Assembly: GCF_001423185.1 (NCBI RefSeq)
Contig: NZ_LMOB01000001.1
Location: forward strand, 1,082,875-1,146,874
Direction: 5' to 3'
DNA length: 64,000 nt
Source: Plantibacter sp. Leaf314
GTDB taxonomy: Bacteria > Actinomycetota > Actinomycetes > Actinomycetales > Microbacteriaceae
Shown here: positions 51,591 through 62,375 of the stretch, one piece after another
Numbering within the stretch: position 1 is the first letter of the stretch
Layout: each line of letters starts with the position of its first letter
Notes under the pieces: model-generated
Database searches by the model: none
Seen by the model: the letters and a program-made list of their open reading frames with translations, nothing else
Told to the model about the DNA's origin: nothing
Program-made: the position numbers and the translations under genes

Positions 51591-52550
51591 TCAGCCGTTG
51601 GTCGCGGGCGACTCGCTCGGGCTCGGCGACGGGGTGTCGGTCGAGTAGCTCTCGCTGGACACGGCGAGCACGAACGCGGCGAACTGCTCCGCGTCGGTCA
51701 GCGAGCCGGTGTACTGCTTGCCGTTCACCAGGATGGTGGGCGTCCCCTCGACCTTGGCGACGTCGGTGCCGGGCAGCGGGCCACTCCGGGCGCGGTCGGT
51801 CGAGTCCTTCACCCAGGACTTGTAGGTGCCGTCGTCGATGCAGGCGTTGATCTTCTTCTCGCCGCCGGAGATGACGCCCTTCGCGATGGACTTCAGCTCC
51901 TTGTCGGTCAGGCCCTCGGTGTTCTCCTTGGGCTGGTTCTCGAACAGCGCGGTGTTGAAGGAGAAGAAGTCGTTCGGCGAGTACTGCGCGACGCAGGCCG
52001 CGGCGTTCGAGGCACGCAGTGAGTACTGCGTTCCGAGCGACAGGTTGCTCAGCGTGGCGAGGGGGTGCACCGTGTACGTCGCCGCTCCGGCCTCGAGCCA
52101 TCCCTTGACCTGCTCGGCGTTCGTGGTCTCGAACTGGCCGCAGTAGGGGCACAGGAAGTCCTGGTAGACGGAGATCTCGACGCCCTCGGCCGTCGGGGTC
52201 TCCGTTGCGGCGGGCGTCTCGGCCGGTGCCGGCTCGGCCGCGTCGGTGGCGGTCGACGTGGGCGTCGGCGCGTCGGCGGGCGCGCCGACGAGTTGCAGAC
52301 CCGCACCGACGGTGAACCCGTCGTTCTGCGCAGCCGTCGGGACGGGGCCGGCGGGCTTGATCGACGTCACGATGATGATCGCCACGGCGGCGACGATCGC
52401 GAGCGCGCCGAGCACGATGCCACCCTGCAGCAGCACGCGGTTGCGGCGGTCGCGGCGCTTCTGCTGCTCGCGCAGCACGCGTGCCTTCTCGCGGGCCGCG
52501 TCGCGGCGTTCGTTCTTCGTCGGTCGGTTCTGCGATCCAGCGCCAGACAT
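51591..52550 (-). CDS. membrane-anchored DsbA-like thioredoxin-fold protein
   Basis: A 319-residue protein. A basic cytoplasmic helix (RRDAAREKARVLREQQKRRDRR) precedes one membrane helix (about 42-64). A Thr/Ala/Pro linker follows, then an external thioredoxin fold of the DsbA_4 type. The active site is CPYC in YQDFLCPYCGQF, and the cis-Pro loop is in VEGTPTILVNGKQY. Two extra Cys (NAAACVAQ, INACIDD) may form a second disulphide. It should catalyse thiol oxidation outside the membrane. ATG 52550 has GAGG upstream. Confidence 0.9.
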   Translation of the reverse strand: MSGAGSQNRPTKNERRDAAREKARVLREQQKRRDRRNRVLLQGGIVLGALAIVAAVAIIIVTSIKPAGPVPTAAQNDGFTVGAGLQLVGAPADAPTPTSTATDAAEPAPAETPAATETPTAEGVEISVYQDFLCPYCGQFETTNAEQVKGWLEAGAATYTVHPLATLSNLSLGTQYSLRASNAAACVAQYSPNDFFSFNTALFENQPKENTEGLTDKELKSIAKGVISGGEKKINACIDDGTYKSWVKDSTDRARSGPLPGTDVAKVEGTPTILVNGKQYTGSLTDAEQFAAFVLAVSSESYSTDTPSPSPSESPATNG

Positions 52551-52806
52551 TGATCCTCGTTTCGGGGGGATTGCGCTACGTAGACCCAGCAGCGCCAAAC
52601 AGAGCAATCGTAGACCTGCCGCCTGGGAGAGGCCCAAACCAGGCAGGGAGGACGCTGTGCGTCCACCGAGAGACCGATCCACCCGGCACCCTTCCATTCC
52701 CAGGGGCCCGTGGCATACTGGAACGGCGAGTCGGCCATCGTCGGCGGGCTCGCGTCCATTCACAACGGATCGTCCGGCACGTACCTGCCGGTGAAGGAGA
52801 ACAACC

Positions 52807-53916
<1,110 letters not shown>

Positions 53917-53926
53917 TAGTTCCGCC

Positions 53927-53974
53927 GACGATGGTCGAGCGGTCGGTCTCCGATCGCTCGACCATCGTCGTTTT
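53927..53974 (+). terminator. intrinsic terminator of the ABC ATPase gene
   Basis: A perfect 15-bp stem GACGATGGTCGAGCG/CGCTCGACCATCGTC followed by GTTTT. Confidence 0.9.
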
Positions 53975-54021
53975 CGTCTGTCCCACGTCAGCTCGATCCC
54001 TCCCGAGGAGCGCATCGCACC

Positions 54022-55302
54022 ATGTCCGGCGCATTGAACATCACCGCAGCCACCGTCGACCCGGCGCTGCTCGACCTGCCCTGGGAGCTTCCGCTCGAGA
54101 ACTGGCCGAACGAGGCCATCGCGTCGCTGCCGAAGGGCATCTCCCGCCACCTGGTGCGGTTCGCGAACCTCTCGGGGTACGTGATCGCCGTCAAGGAGAC
54201 CACCGCCGAGATGGCGAAGGGTGAGTACGACATGCTGCGCACCCTGCAGCGCCTCGACATCCCCTGCGTCGACCCGCTGGCGGTCATCACCAACCGCTCC
54301 GACCGGAAGGGCCGGGAACTCCCGAGCGTGCTCGTCACCCGGCACCTGAAGTTCTCCCTCCCCTACCGCGCGCTCTTCCAGGGGACGCTGCGTCCGGACA
54401 CCGCGACCCGCCTGGTCGACGCCCTCGCCGTCCTGCTCGTCCGCCTGCACATCGTCGGGTTCTTCTGGGGCGACGTCTCGCTGTCGAACACGCTCTTCCG
54501 ACGCGATGCGGGAGCCTTCGCCGCCTACCTCGTCGACGCCGAGACCGGCAAGCTCTACGAGGGAGGCCTGTCGAACGGACAACGTGAGAACGACCTCGAG
54601 ATCGCGCGGGTGAACATCGCCGGCGAACTGCTCGACCTCGAGGCCGGCGGGCGGGCCGACGTCGAGCTCGACCCCGTGACCGTGAGCAACGGCATCGTCG
54701 CGGCCTACCGTTCGCTCTGGAAGGAGCTCACGGGGTCCGAGTCCTTCGACGCCTCCGAGCGTTGGCGCATCACGGAACGCGTGCACCGCCTGAACGAGCT
54801 GGGCTTCGACATCGAGGAACTCGCGATCAAGACGACCGACGAGGGCTCCACCGTCCGCATCCAGCCGAAGGTCGTCGACGCCGGACACCACCAGCGTCGG
54901 CTCCTGCGACTCACGGGCCTCGACGCCGGGGAGAACCAGGCCAGGCGTCTGCTCAACGATCTCGACGCGTACTCGGCGTCGTTCGGGAAGGACGGCTTCG
55001 ACGAGGAGATGGCCGCACACGAGTGGTTGATCCGCGTGTTCGAGCCCGTCGTGAAGGCGATCCCCCGCGAGCTCCGCGGCAAGCTCGAGCCGGCGGAGAT
55101 CTTCCACCAGCTCCTCGAGCACCGGTGGTTCCTCGCGCAGAACGAAGGCCGCGACATCCCGCTGGCCGAGGCGGTCGGATCCTACGTGAACACCGTCCTG
55201 CGACACCGTCGCGACGAGGCGACGATGATCGTGCCGCCCACCGAGGCGATCAGCATCCCCGCCGCCATGACCGGCCCGGTCGACTGGCGCGACCTCGTCT
55301 GA
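54022..55302 (+). CDS. DUF4032 protein with kinase-like lobe
   Basis: A 426-residue soluble protein. The N-terminal 190 residues look like a WaaP/Kdo-kinase-like fold: GYVIAVKETTAEMAKGEY has a Lys in the position of the ATP lysine, and HIVGFFWGDVSLSNTLFR with YLVDAETGKLYEG resembles the catalytic and metal loops. The C-terminal half is the DUF4032 domain (GFDIEELAIKTTDEGSTVRIQPKVVD). A small-molecule or protein kinase role is inferred. ATG 54022 has GAGGAG upstream. It is often found next to the MsiK-type ATPase gene. Confidence 0.82.
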   Translation: MSGALNITAATVDPALLDLPWELPLENWPNEAIASLPKGISRHLVRFANLSGYVIAVKETTAEMAKGEYDMLRTLQRLDIPCVDPLAVITNRSDRKGRELPSVLVTRHLKFSLPYRALFQGTLRPDTATRLVDALAVLLVRLHIVGFFWGDVSLSNTLFRRDAGAFAAYLVDAETGKLYEGGLSNGQRENDLEIARVNIAGELLDLEAGGRADVELDPVTVSNGIVAAYRSLWKELTGSESFDASERWRITERVHRLNELGFDIEELAIKTTDEGSTVRIQPKVVDAGHHQRRLLRLTGLDAGENQARRLLNDLDAYSASFGKDGFDEEMAAHEWLIRVFEPVVKAIPRELRGKLEPAEIFHQLLEHRWFLAQNEGRDIPLAEAVGSYVNTVLRHRRDEATMIVPPTEAISIPAAMTGPVDWRDLV

Positions 55303-55325
55303 CCGACGCCGCTGGCCCCGACGAT

Positions 55326-55364
55326 CGAAGGCCCTGGGACGGTGATCCGTTCCCAGGGCCTTCG
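55326..55364. terminator. bidirectional terminator
   Basis: A perfect 14-bp stem CGAAGGCCCTGGGA/TCCCAGGGCCTTCG between the DUF4032 gene and the convergent rlmB. Confidence 0.75.
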
Positions 55365-55393
55365 GTCGACGCGTTGCAGCGTCGAGGTACTGC

Positions 55394-56404
55394 CTACTCG
55401 GCGCTCCGTCGACGCGCGATCTCGTAGAGCGTCACGCTCGCCGCGATGCCCGCGTTCAGCGACTCCGTCGCAGCGGAGATCGGAATCGAGACCACCGCGT
55501 CGCACGTCTCGGTGACGAGGCGAGAGAGCCCCTTGCCCTCGCTGCCGACGACCACCAGGATCGGCTGGTCGGCGAGTTCCAGGCCGGGGAGCGACACGTC
55601 GCCGTCGCCGTCGAGGCCGATCACGAAGACGCCGCGCTCCTTGAACGCCTTGAGCGTCTGCGTGAGGTTGGCTGCCATCGCGACGGGCGTGCGTGCTGCC
55701 GCACCCGCCGAGGTCTTCCACGCCGAAGCAGTGAGCCCGACGCTCCGACGCTGCGGGAGGATGACGCCGTGCCCGCCGAACGCAGCCGTCGAGCGGATGA
55801 TCGCACCCAGGTTACGCGGGTCGGTGATGCCGTCGAGGGCGATGAACAGCGGGTTCTCGCCCCGCGCGATGACCTGGTCGAGCAGCTCCATGGGGTGCGC
55901 GTACTCGTACGGTGGCACCTTGATCGCGAGCCCCTGGTGGACGCCGTCGAACCCGGCCATGCGGTCGAGTTCCGGCCGCATCACCTCGAGGACGGGGATG
56001 CCGCGGCGGGTGGCGAGACTGAGCGCCTCCTTCACGCGGTCGTCCATCTCGATGCGCGTCGCGACGTACAGCGTGGTGGCCGGGATCTTCGCGCGCAGCG
56101 CTTCGAGCACGGAGTTGCGGCCCGTCACGACCTCGGACTCGTCGCTCGACTTCTGCTTGGTGCGGCCGTTCGTCGACGGTCGTCCGTTCTGGCCGGCCGG
56201 CTGCTTGGGCTTGCCGGTGCCGCCGGAGGCCGCGTAGCGCTCCTGCGCGGCCTTCCGCTTGCCGGCGGGGTGCCAGGCGCGGTCCTCGGCCTTGGGGGTC
56301 GGCCCACGACCTTCGAGCGCCTTGCGGCCGAGGCCACCAGTGCCCTTGGTGGGACCCTTCTTCGCTTTCTTCGGCCCGGTCGGGCGGGAAGGCTTACTTG
56401 CCAC
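55394..56404 (-). CDS. rlmB: 23S rRNA (guanosine-2'-O-)-methyltransferase
   Basis: A 336-residue SpoU methyltransferase. Residues 1-90 are a basic disordered tail ([15 protein letters not shown] and similar). The substrate-binding domain starts at [12 protein letters not shown]. The knotted SAM domain has [16 protein letters not shown] (motif 1), [12 protein letters not shown] (motif 2) and [18 protein letters not shown] (motif 3). It methylates G2251 of 23S rRNA. Its start overlaps the end of cysS by 11 bases. Confidence 0.94.
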   Translation of the reverse strand: MASKPSRPTGPKKAKKGPTKGTGGLGRKALEGRGPTPKAEDRAWHPAGKRKAAQERYAASGGTGKPKQPAGQNGRPSTNGRTKQKSSDESEVVTGRNSVLEALRAKIPATTLYVATRIEMDDRVKEALSLATRRGIPVLEVMRPELDRMAGFDGVHQGLAIKVPPYEYAHPMELLDQVIARGENPLFIALDGITDPRNLGAIIRSTAAFGGHGVILPQRRSVGLTASAWKTSAGAAARTPVAMAANLTQTLKAFKERGVFVIGLDGDGDVSLPGLELADQPILVVVGSEGKGLSRLVTETCDAVVSIPISAATESLNAGIAASVTLYEIARRRSAE

Positions 56405-57848
56405 TGATACTCCAATGTGCTCCGGACGGGGTGTCTTCGATGGTGATCCCGGCCGCGGTGAGTTCGTCGCGGATCCGGTCGGCCGCTGCGAAGTCCTTGG
56501 CGACCCTGGCGTCAGCGCGATCGACGAGCAGGCGCTCGACGAGTGCGGACAGGGATCGGTGAGTGATGGGGTCGGTGCCCGACGACCACGACGGGTCGGT
56601 CGGGTCGATACCGAGGACGCGGGTCATGTCGAGCACCGCGACACTGCTCTCCCGGGCGACGTCGTGATCGTCGCCGCGGTCGAGGGCGGCGTTGCCCACG
56701 CGGACGGCTTCGTGCAGTGCCGCCAGGGCACGAGGGATGTTGAGGTCGTCGTCCATCGCCTCGACGAACGCGGCCGGGAGCGTCGCGCGATCGGGTGCGC
56801 GGTCCGCCTCGTCGAGGAGGCCTGCGCGACGAGACCGGTCCAGGAAGCCCTCGATACGACCGAGCGCCGCCTCCGCTTCGGCGAGTGCGCCGTCGTGGAA
56901 TTCGAGGGTGGAGCGGTACTGCGCAGCACCCAGGTAGTACCGCACGACCAGAGGCCTCGCCTCGGCGAGGAGGTCGGCCGCGTAGACGGAGTTACCGAGC
57001 GACTTGGACATCTTCTGTCCGCCGGACACCGCGACCAGGCCGTTGTGCAACCAGTACCGCGCGAACGGGTCGCCGGCCGCACTCGACTGGGCGAGCTCGT
57101 TCTCGTGATGGGGGAAGCGCAGGTCGAGTCCGCCGCCGTGGATGTCGAACTCCTCGCCGAGGTACTTCGTCGACATCGCCGAGCACTCGATGTGCCAGCC
57201 GGGTCGGCCTTCACCCCAGGGCGACATCCAGCTCGCCGAGCGTGGCTCGCCGGGCTTTGTGCCCTTCCACAGCGCGAAGTCGCGCGGATCGCGCTTCCCG
57301 CGGGGATCCGCGTCGGTCGCGGCCTCCATGTGCTCGGCGCTCTGACGCGTCAGCTCGCCGTACCGGCTCCATGATGCGGTGTCGAAGTAGACGTCTCCGG
57401 ACTCGTCCGGTGCGGGGTACGCGTGCCCGGCGTCGACGAGTCGCTCGATGAGCTCCTGCATCTCCGGGATGCTCGCGGTGGCGCGCGGCTCGTAGCTCGG
57501 CGGCAGGATGCCGAGCGCGCGGTAGGCCGCGGTGAACTCCAGTTCGTACCGGTAGGCGAGCGCCCACCATTCCTCCCCGGGCAGGGCGAAGCCGCCCTCG
57601 GAACCCGCGGCGGCGTTCGCCAGGATCTTGTCGTCGATGTCGGTGACGTTGCGGACGAGCGTGACGCGCAGCCCTGAGGCGGTCAGCCAGCGTCGGAGTT
57701 GGTCGTAGACGAGCGCGCTGCGCAGGTGGCCGATGTGCGGCGAGGACTGCACCGTGGGTCCGCAGACGTACAGCCCCGCCTCGGCTTCGCGGAGCGGCAC
57801 GAAGTCCCGGAGGGACTGCGTTTTCGAATCGTAGAGTCGGAGGGCCAC
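56394..57848 (-). CDS. cysS: cysteinyl-tRNA synthetase
   Basis: A 484-residue class I synthetase that charges tRNA-Cys. [19 protein letters not shown] holds the HIGH box and a zinc Cys, [14 protein letters not shown] another zinc ligand, and [10 protein letters not shown] the KMSKS loop. The C-terminal helical tail ends [11 protein letters not shown] 57848 is chosen from TAGTCT six bases upstream, so the mRNA looks leaderless. It forms an operon with rlmB. Confidence 0.97.
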   Translation of the reverse strand: MALRLYDSKTQSLRDFVPLREAEAGLYVCGPTVQSSPHIGHLRSALVYDQLRRWLTASGLRVTLVRNVTDIDDKILANAAAGSEGGFALPGEEWWALAYRYELEFTAAYRALGILPPSYEPRATASIPEMQELIERLVDAGHAYPAPDESGDVYFDTASWSRYGELTRQSAEHMEAATDADPRGKRDPRDFALWKGTKPGEPRSASWMSPWGEGRPGWHIECSAMSTKYLGEEFDIHGGGLDLRFPHHENELAQSSAAGDPFARYWLHNGLVAVSGGQKMSKSLGNSVYAADLLAEARPLVVRYYLGAAQYRSTLEFHDGALAEAEAALGRIEGFLDRSRRAGLLDEADRAPDRATLPAAFVEAMDDDLNIPRALAALHEAVRVGNAALDRGDDHDVARESSVAVLDMTRVLGIDPTDPSWSSGTDPITHRSLSALVERLLVDRADARVAKDFAAADRIRDELTAAGITIEDTPSGAHWSISGK

Positions 57849-57888
57849 GAGACCAGACTAGCCGCCGCCGTCGCGGCATGATGGTCGC
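57849..57888. promoter_or_regulatory. 40-bp face-to-face promoter of cysS and the AlkZ-like gene
   Basis: The minus-strand box TAGTCT (57855-57860) serves cysS, and the plus-strand box CATGAT (57877-57882) serves the glycosylase gene; each ends six bases before its start. The -35 region of each would lie inside or beyond the other start, so the two polymerases would compete. Confidence 0.6.
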
Positions 57889-59001
57889 ATGACGACTGGG
57901 CCGAACGAGCCGCGCGTTCTCGAGGCGCGCCTCGGCGCGCAGCTCCTCCAGGGAGGGCCGCGGCGGTCTCCGGCCGCGGTCGTGTCCCGACTGCTCGCCG
58001 TCCAGGCGCAGGACCTGGCCTCCGGACTGTGGGCGATCGGCGTCCGCTCGCCCGGTTCGACCCTCGCCGAGGTGCTGACCGCCCTCGAGGACGGGTCGGT
58101 GGTCCGGTCCTGGCCCATGCGGGGCACGCTCCACCTCGTCGCCGCCGAAGACCTCGGCTGGATCCTCGGCCTGGGCGTCCCCCGGGTCCGTTCGACGATC
58201 GCCGCGCGCCACCGCCAACTGGAACTCGACGCCGAGACGTTCTCGCGATCCCGCGACCTCACCGAGGCGATGCTCGGCGGTGGGCGCCGAGCCGGTCGAG
58301 ACGAGCTGCTGGCCGCCCACACGGCCGCGGGCATCCCGGTCACGGGGCAGCGCGGCTCCCACCTGCTCATGGAGCTCGCCATGCGTGGCGTCGTCTGTTG
58401 GGGACCGCCGGCGGGCAAGCAGCAGTCACTCGTCCTCTCCGAGGAGTGGATCCGCTCACCGCGGGTACTCGAACCCGACGAGGCCCTCGGCGAGTTCGTC
58501 GTCCGGTACCTCGCTGGCCATGGACCGGCGACCGTCGCCGACCTCACCTGGTGGTCGAAGCTCACGGTCGCCCAGGTCAACCGCGGGCTGAAGATCGCGG
58601 GCGACCGGGTCGAGGAGCGCGAGCAGGAGGGTGTGCTGCGTTGGTCGGCCGTCGAGACCGCGTCGGCCCCGCACCCCACCGGGGCGCCGTCGGTCCTGGC
58701 CCTGCCCGGATTCGACGAGCTGCTCCTCGGCTACCGGGATCGTGGACTGTCGCTCCCCGCCGAGCACGCGGAGCGCGTCGTCCCAGGGGCGAACGGGATC
58801 TTCCTCCCGATGATCACCGTCGACGGTCGGATCGTCGGCACGTGGCGACGACGGATCGGGCCGAAGACCGTGACGATCACGCCGGAGCCGTTCACCCCGC
58901 TCGGCCGACGCGTCGAAGCCGGCTTCCGCCGCGCGGTGACCGCCTACGGACGGTTCCTCGGGCTGCCCGTCGAACTCGTCGGCCAGACGACCTCCGATTG
59001 A
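57889..59001 (+). CDS. AlkZ-like (HTH_42) DNA glycosylase-family protein
   Basis: A 370-residue protein of the winged-helix HTH_42 family. VVSRLLAVQAQDLASGLWAIGVR contains Gln39-Ala-Gln41, the QxQ catalytic motif of AlkZ; the YcaQ/AlkX branch has QxD. SWPMRGTLHLVAAEDL is the second family hallmark, and the C terminus has LPGFDELLLGYRDR. AlkZ-type enzymes excise bulky N7-alkylated bases or unhook interstrand crosslinks. The gene lies alone on the plus strand between the minus-strand genes ispDF and cysS. Confidence 0.85.
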   Translation: MTTGPNEPRVLEARLGAQLLQGGPRRSPAAVVSRLLAVQAQDLASGLWAIGVRSPGSTLAEVLTALEDGSVVRSWPMRGTLHLVAAEDLGWILGLGVPRVRSTIAARHRQLELDAETFSRSRDLTEAMLGGGRRAGRDELLAAHTAAGIPVTGQRGSHLLMELAMRGVVCWGPPAGKQQSLVLSEEWIRSPRVLEPDEALGEFVVRYLAGHGPATVADLTWWSKLTVAQVNRGLKIAGDRVEEREQEGVLRWSAVETASAPHPTGAPSVLALPGFDELLLGYRDRGLSLPAEHAERVVPGANGIFLPMITVDGRIVGTWRRRIGPKTVTITPEPFTPLGRRVEAGFRRAVTAYGRFLGLPVELVGQTTSD

Positions 59002-59029
59002 CGCGGTGGCCGCGATCGGTCACCGGTGG

Positions 59030-60322
59030 TCAGCGGCGCTCGATCAACGCCGTCGCCACGGCGGTGACACCCTCGCCACGACCCGTGAAGCCGAGCGAGT
59101 CCGTCGTCGTCGCCGCGATGCTGACGGGTCCGCCGACGAGCGCACCCAGCACCGACTCCGCCTCGAGGCGACGGGGCGCGAAGCGAGGGCGGTTCCCGAC
59201 GAGCTGCACCGCGACGTTCACGACCTCGTACCCGGCGGCGCGCAGTCGCTCGACCGCCGCCTCCAGGAAGACCGAGCCTCGAGCTCCGGCGAAGCGCGGA
59301 TCGTCGGTGCCGAACATCGAACCGATGTCGCCGAGCCCCGCCGCGGACAGGAGCGCGTCGACGATCGCGTGGGCGACCGCGTCACCGTCGCTGTGACCGG
59401 CGAGCGCCCGCTCCCCCGGCCAGGAGAGGCCTGCGAGGTGCAGCTCGCCCGCCTCAGCGAAGGCGTGGACGTCGATACCGATGCCGGTCCGGATCCGGCC
59501 GGGCTGCGGCGTCGGTGACGACGACGGTGACGACGACGGCAAACCGGTGTCGGCGCGGTCGGCGAGGGCATCGGCCGCAGCCGGTTCGGTCAGGAGCCGT
59601 TCCGCGCGCTGAGCGTCCCACGGCGTCGTGATCTTGAACGCGGCCTCCGAGCCCTCCACCGTCACGACCGGATGGCCGGCGTCAGCGTAGAGGGCCGCGT
59701 CGTCGGTCGCGGCGGCGAGCCGTTCCGCGGCGACGCGGAACGCCGCCACCAGGGCGTCCCTCGGGAACGCCTGCGGCGTCTGGACGGCCCGCAGCTCGGC
59801 ACGGTCGATCGTCCGCTCGACGACGGCGCTCGCGTCCACCTGTTTGATCGTGTCGGTCACCGGGAGCGCGGGCACGACACCCCAGCCGGTGCGCGCCGCG
59901 GCCTCGATCACCCGCTCGAACTGTGCCGTCGGCGTGAGCGCACGGGCCGCGTCGTGGACGAGCACGGTGCGGACCCCGGGCCACAGCGCGGCGAGCCCGT
60001 TGAGCACCGACTCCTGTCGCGTGCCACCGCCGACGACCACCCTGAGGTGGTCGGAGGCACGCCCGGCCGCCCTCCGCCCGATCGTCTCGGCCTCGCCCAC
60101 GCGGTCGGCCGGCACGACGAGGACGAGCTGCACCGGCTCGCGGAGCCGGAAGACCGGTGCGAGCGCGTGCTCGAGCACGGTGCTGCCGGCGAGGGACACG
60201 AACGCCTTGGGGATCCCGGCACCGAGACGCGTCCCGCTCCCGGCGGCGACGACGATCACCCCGACGGCGGGACCGTCCAGAGAGGTCTCCGCAGCGGCAC
60301 TCGGTTCGTAGATCGCAGCCAT
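59030..60322 (-). CDS. ispDF: bifunctional IspD-IspF
   Basis: A 430-residue fusion of two non-consecutive steps of the MEP isoprenoid pathway. IspD (about 1-240) has VGVIVVAAGSGTRLGAGIPKAF and VLVHDAARALT and makes CDP-ME. A Ser/Pro linker (about 255-270, SSSPSSSPTPQ) joins it to IspF (about 275-430), which cyclises CDP-ME phosphate. IspF has GIDVHAF, the metal-binding GHSDGDAVAHAI and GDIGSMFGTDDP. TAGGCT ends six bases before ATG 60322. It lies 46 bases downstream of carD. Confidence 0.95.
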   Translation of the reverse strand: MAAIYEPSAAAETSLDGPAVGVIVVAAGSGTRLGAGIPKAFVSLAGSTVLEHALAPVFRLREPVQLVLVVPADRVGEAETIGRRAAGRASDHLRVVVGGGTRQESVLNGLAALWPGVRTVLVHDAARALTPTAQFERVIEAAARTGWGVVPALPVTDTIKQVDASAVVERTIDRAELRAVQTPQAFPRDALVAAFRVAAERLAAATDDAALYADAGHPVVTVEGSEAAFKITTPWDAQRAERLLTEPAAADALADRADTGLPSSSPSSSPTPQPGRIRTGIGIDVHAFAEAGELHLAGLSWPGERALAGHSDGDAVAHAIVDALLSAAGLGDIGSMFGTDDPRFAGARGSVFLEAAVERLRAAGYEVVNVAVQLVGNRPRFAPRRLEAESVLGALVGGPVSIAATTTDSLGFTGRGEGVTAVATALIERR

Positions 60323-60328
60323 GTGCCG

Positions 60329-60334
60329 AGCCTA
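60329..60334 (-). promoter_or_regulatory. -10 box (TAGGCT) of ispDF
   Basis: TAGGCT on the minus strand ends six bases before ATG 60322, between carD and ispDF. It would give ispDF its own leaderless transcript. Confidence 0.55.
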
Positions 60335-60368
60335 CTTCTCCCGTGCGATCCGCGAGCAGCGGGCCGGC

Positions 60369-60851
60369 TCAGGACGCGAGGACCTCGTCGAGGACGGAGG
60401 ACGCCTGTTCCTCGTCCGTCTGCTCCGCGAGCGCCAGCTCGGAGACGAGGATCTGCCGCGCCTTCGCGAGCATGCGCTTCTCGCCCGCGGAGAGACCGCG
60501 GTCCTGGTCGCGACGCCAGAGGTCGCGGACGACCTCGGACACCTTGATGACGTCTCCCGACGCGAGCTTCTCGAGGTTCGCCTTGTATCGACGGGACCAG
60601 TTCGTCGGCTCCTCGGTGAACGGCGCGCGGAGCACGTCGAACACGCGGTCCACACCCTCCTGGCCGATGACGTCGCGTACCCCGACCAGGTCGACGTTCT
60701 CGGCCGGGACCTCGATGACGAGGTCTCCCTGGGTGACACGGAGCTTCAGGTAGAGCTTCTCCTCGCCCTTGACGACGCGGGTCTTCACCTCGGTGATGGT
60801 CGCGGCACCGTGGTGCGGGTAGACGACGGTCTCGCCAACTTCGAAGATCAT
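60369..60851 (-). CDS. carD: CarD-family RNA polymerase-binding regulator
   Basis: A 160-residue CarD. The N-terminal Tudor-like domain ([19 protein letters not shown] ... EKLYLKLRV) binds the polymerase beta subunit. The C-terminal helical domain ([29 protein letters not shown]) holds the Trp used to stabilise open promoter complexes. It controls rRNA and many housekeeping promoters. ATG 60851 has a GAAGGGA ribosome site. A TATTCT box lies on the minus strand about 25 bases upstream of that site. Confidence 0.96.
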   Translation of the reverse strand: MIFEVGETVVYPHHGAATITEVKTRVVKGEEKLYLKLRVTQGDLVIEVPAENVDLVGVRDVIGQEGVDRVFDVLRAPFTEEPTNWSRRYKANLEKLASGDVIKVSEVVRDLWRRDQDRGLSAGEKRMLAKARQILVSELALAEQTDEEQASSVLDEVLAS

Positions 60852-61060
60852 GGGTGTCGGTCCCTTCGGCGTCTCCCAGAATACCATAGGACCCCTGGTC
60901 AGAGCCGGGTACGGTGCCCGCGGCAGCACCGACAGACAGCGCCTAGATCGGTACTCCGCACCGACCGCGTCCCTGTGCGGGGGTGGGCTAGACTCGAATC
61001 CGGATCCCGGGACACCTGTCACTCGTCTGCGCCCGGGGCCACCACATCTTGGAGGGTTCT

Positions 61061-61606
61061 GTGAAGGCGCGTCTCATCGCTTCCATCGTCGTCGCCGGTG
61101 CTGTCGCACTCGGCATGAGCGGGTGCAACCTGATCGCCCCGCAGGCGACCCTGAAGCAGTACGACGCCTCGGACGGCGTCGGTGTCACCGTCGGCTCGGT
61201 CGCGGTCCGCAACGCGATCGTCATCTCCGACGACGGCGAGACCGGCAACCTGGTGTTCAGCGTCGCGAACCGCGACGACCGCGCACACACCGTGCTCGTC
61301 GAGGTCGAGGGCATCGACGAGCAGTTCCAGGTCCTCGCCGAACCCGGTCTCACGAGCTTCGACGGCACCGGGGCGAACGACCCCCTGCGCATCGAGTCGC
61401 TCGGTGTGCAGCCGGGCGCGATCCTCGACGTCTTCTTCCAGTACGGCGAGGAGACCGGCGCCACTGCGAGCGTCCCGGTCCTCACCGGCGAGCTGCTCGA
61501 GTATTCGACGCTCGTCCCCACGCCGCAGCCGACCGAGGAGCCGACGGTGGAGCCGACCGACATCCCGACCCCGCTCGCGACGCCCACGACGGAGCCGACC
61601 GAATAG
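61061..61606 (+). CDS. small lipoprotein, unknown function
   Basis: A 181-residue exported lipoprotein. The signal peptide [18 protein letters not shown] leads to lipobox MSGC. A single beta-rich domain of about 110 residues follows ([39 protein letters not shown]-like [16 protein letters not shown]). The tail is Pro/Thr/Glu-rich ([14 protein letters not shown]). The fold looks like a copper-chaperone or immunoglobulin-like beta sandwich, but no metal ligands are evident. GTG 61061 has GGAGGG upstream, and a TAGACT box lies near 60988. Confidence 0.83.
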   Translation: MKARLIASIVVAGAVALGMSGCNLIAPQATLKQYDASDGVGVTVGSVAVRNAIVISDDGETGNLVFSVANRDDRAHTVLVEVEGIDEQFQVLAEPGLTSFDGTGANDPLRIESLGVQPGAILDVFFQYGEETGATASVPVLTGELLEYSTLVPTPQPTEEPTVEPTDIPTPLATPTTEPTE

Positions 61607-61633
61607 TCGAGCGACGATCACCGCTGGCACGAC

Positions 61634-61669
61634 CGAACGCCCCGCCTCTCCTGAGAGGCGGGGCGTTCG
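61634..61669. terminator. bidirectional terminator
   Basis: A perfect 17-bp stem CGAACGCCCCGCCTCTC with a two-base loop, between the lipoprotein gene and regX3. Confidence 0.75.
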
Positions 61670-61691
61670 TCGGTGTTGCCGGACGACGCGG

Positions 61692-62375
61692 TCAGGCCTC
61701 GAACCGGTAGCCGAGTCCGCGGACGGTGACGAGCATCACCGGCTCCGACGGGTTCGCCTCGATGCGCGAACGGATGCGCTTGATGTGGACGTCGAGCGTC
61801 TTGGTGTCGCCGTAGTAGTCACTCCCCCACACGCGGTCGATCAGCTGTCCGCGGGTGAGCACGCGCCCGGCGTTCCGCAGCAGCAGCTCGAGCAGCTCGT
61901 ACTCCTTGAGCGGCATGGGGATCGGTGCACCGTTGACCTCGACGACATGGCGCTCGGTGTCCATCCGGACCGTGCCGGCCTCGAGCAGCACCTCCTCCTG
62001 GGCCTGGTCCGCATCGACACGGCGGCGCAGGACCGCACGGATCCGTGCGAGCAGCTCGCGGGTGGAGTACGGCTTCGTGACGTAGTCGTCGGCTCCCAGT
62101 TCGAGACCCACGACGATGTCGACCTCGGAGTCCTTCGCGGTCAGCATGATGATCGGCGTGCTCGACACCGCGCGGATCTGCCGGCAGACCTCCGTGCCCG
62201 GAATGCCGGGCAGCATGAGGTCGAGCAGTACGAGATCGGCGCCGCGAGCGGTGAACGACTGGACCGCCGACGGACCGTCCTCGGCCACCTCGACCTCGTA
62301 GCCCTCCCGCTCGAGCAGATAGCTCAACGGTTCACTCAACGATGCTTCGTCTTCGACGAGCAGGATGCGGGTCAC
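61692..62375 (-). CDS. regX3: response regulator RegX3
   Basis: A 227-residue OmpR-type regulator. The receiver has ILLVEDEASLSEPL, LVLLDLMLPGIPGTE with the phospho-Asp, and VTKPYSTREL. The DNA-binding wing has MPLKEYELLELLLRN and LDVHIKRIRSRIE. With SenX3 it controls the phosphate-starvation response, including phosphate uptake. Its ATG overlaps the senX3 stop (ATGA). Confidence 0.93.
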   Translation of the reverse strand: MTRILLVEDEASLSEPLSYLLEREGYEVEVAEDGPSAVQSFTARGADLVLLDLMLPGIPGTEVCRQIRAVSSTPIIMLTAKDSEVDIVVGLELGADDYVTKPYSTRELLARIRAVLRRRVDADQAQEEVLLEAGTVRMDTERHVVEVNGAPIPMPLKEYELLELLLRNAGRVLTRGQLIDRVWGSDYYGDTKTLDVHIKRIRSRIEANPSEPVMLVTVRGLGYRFEA

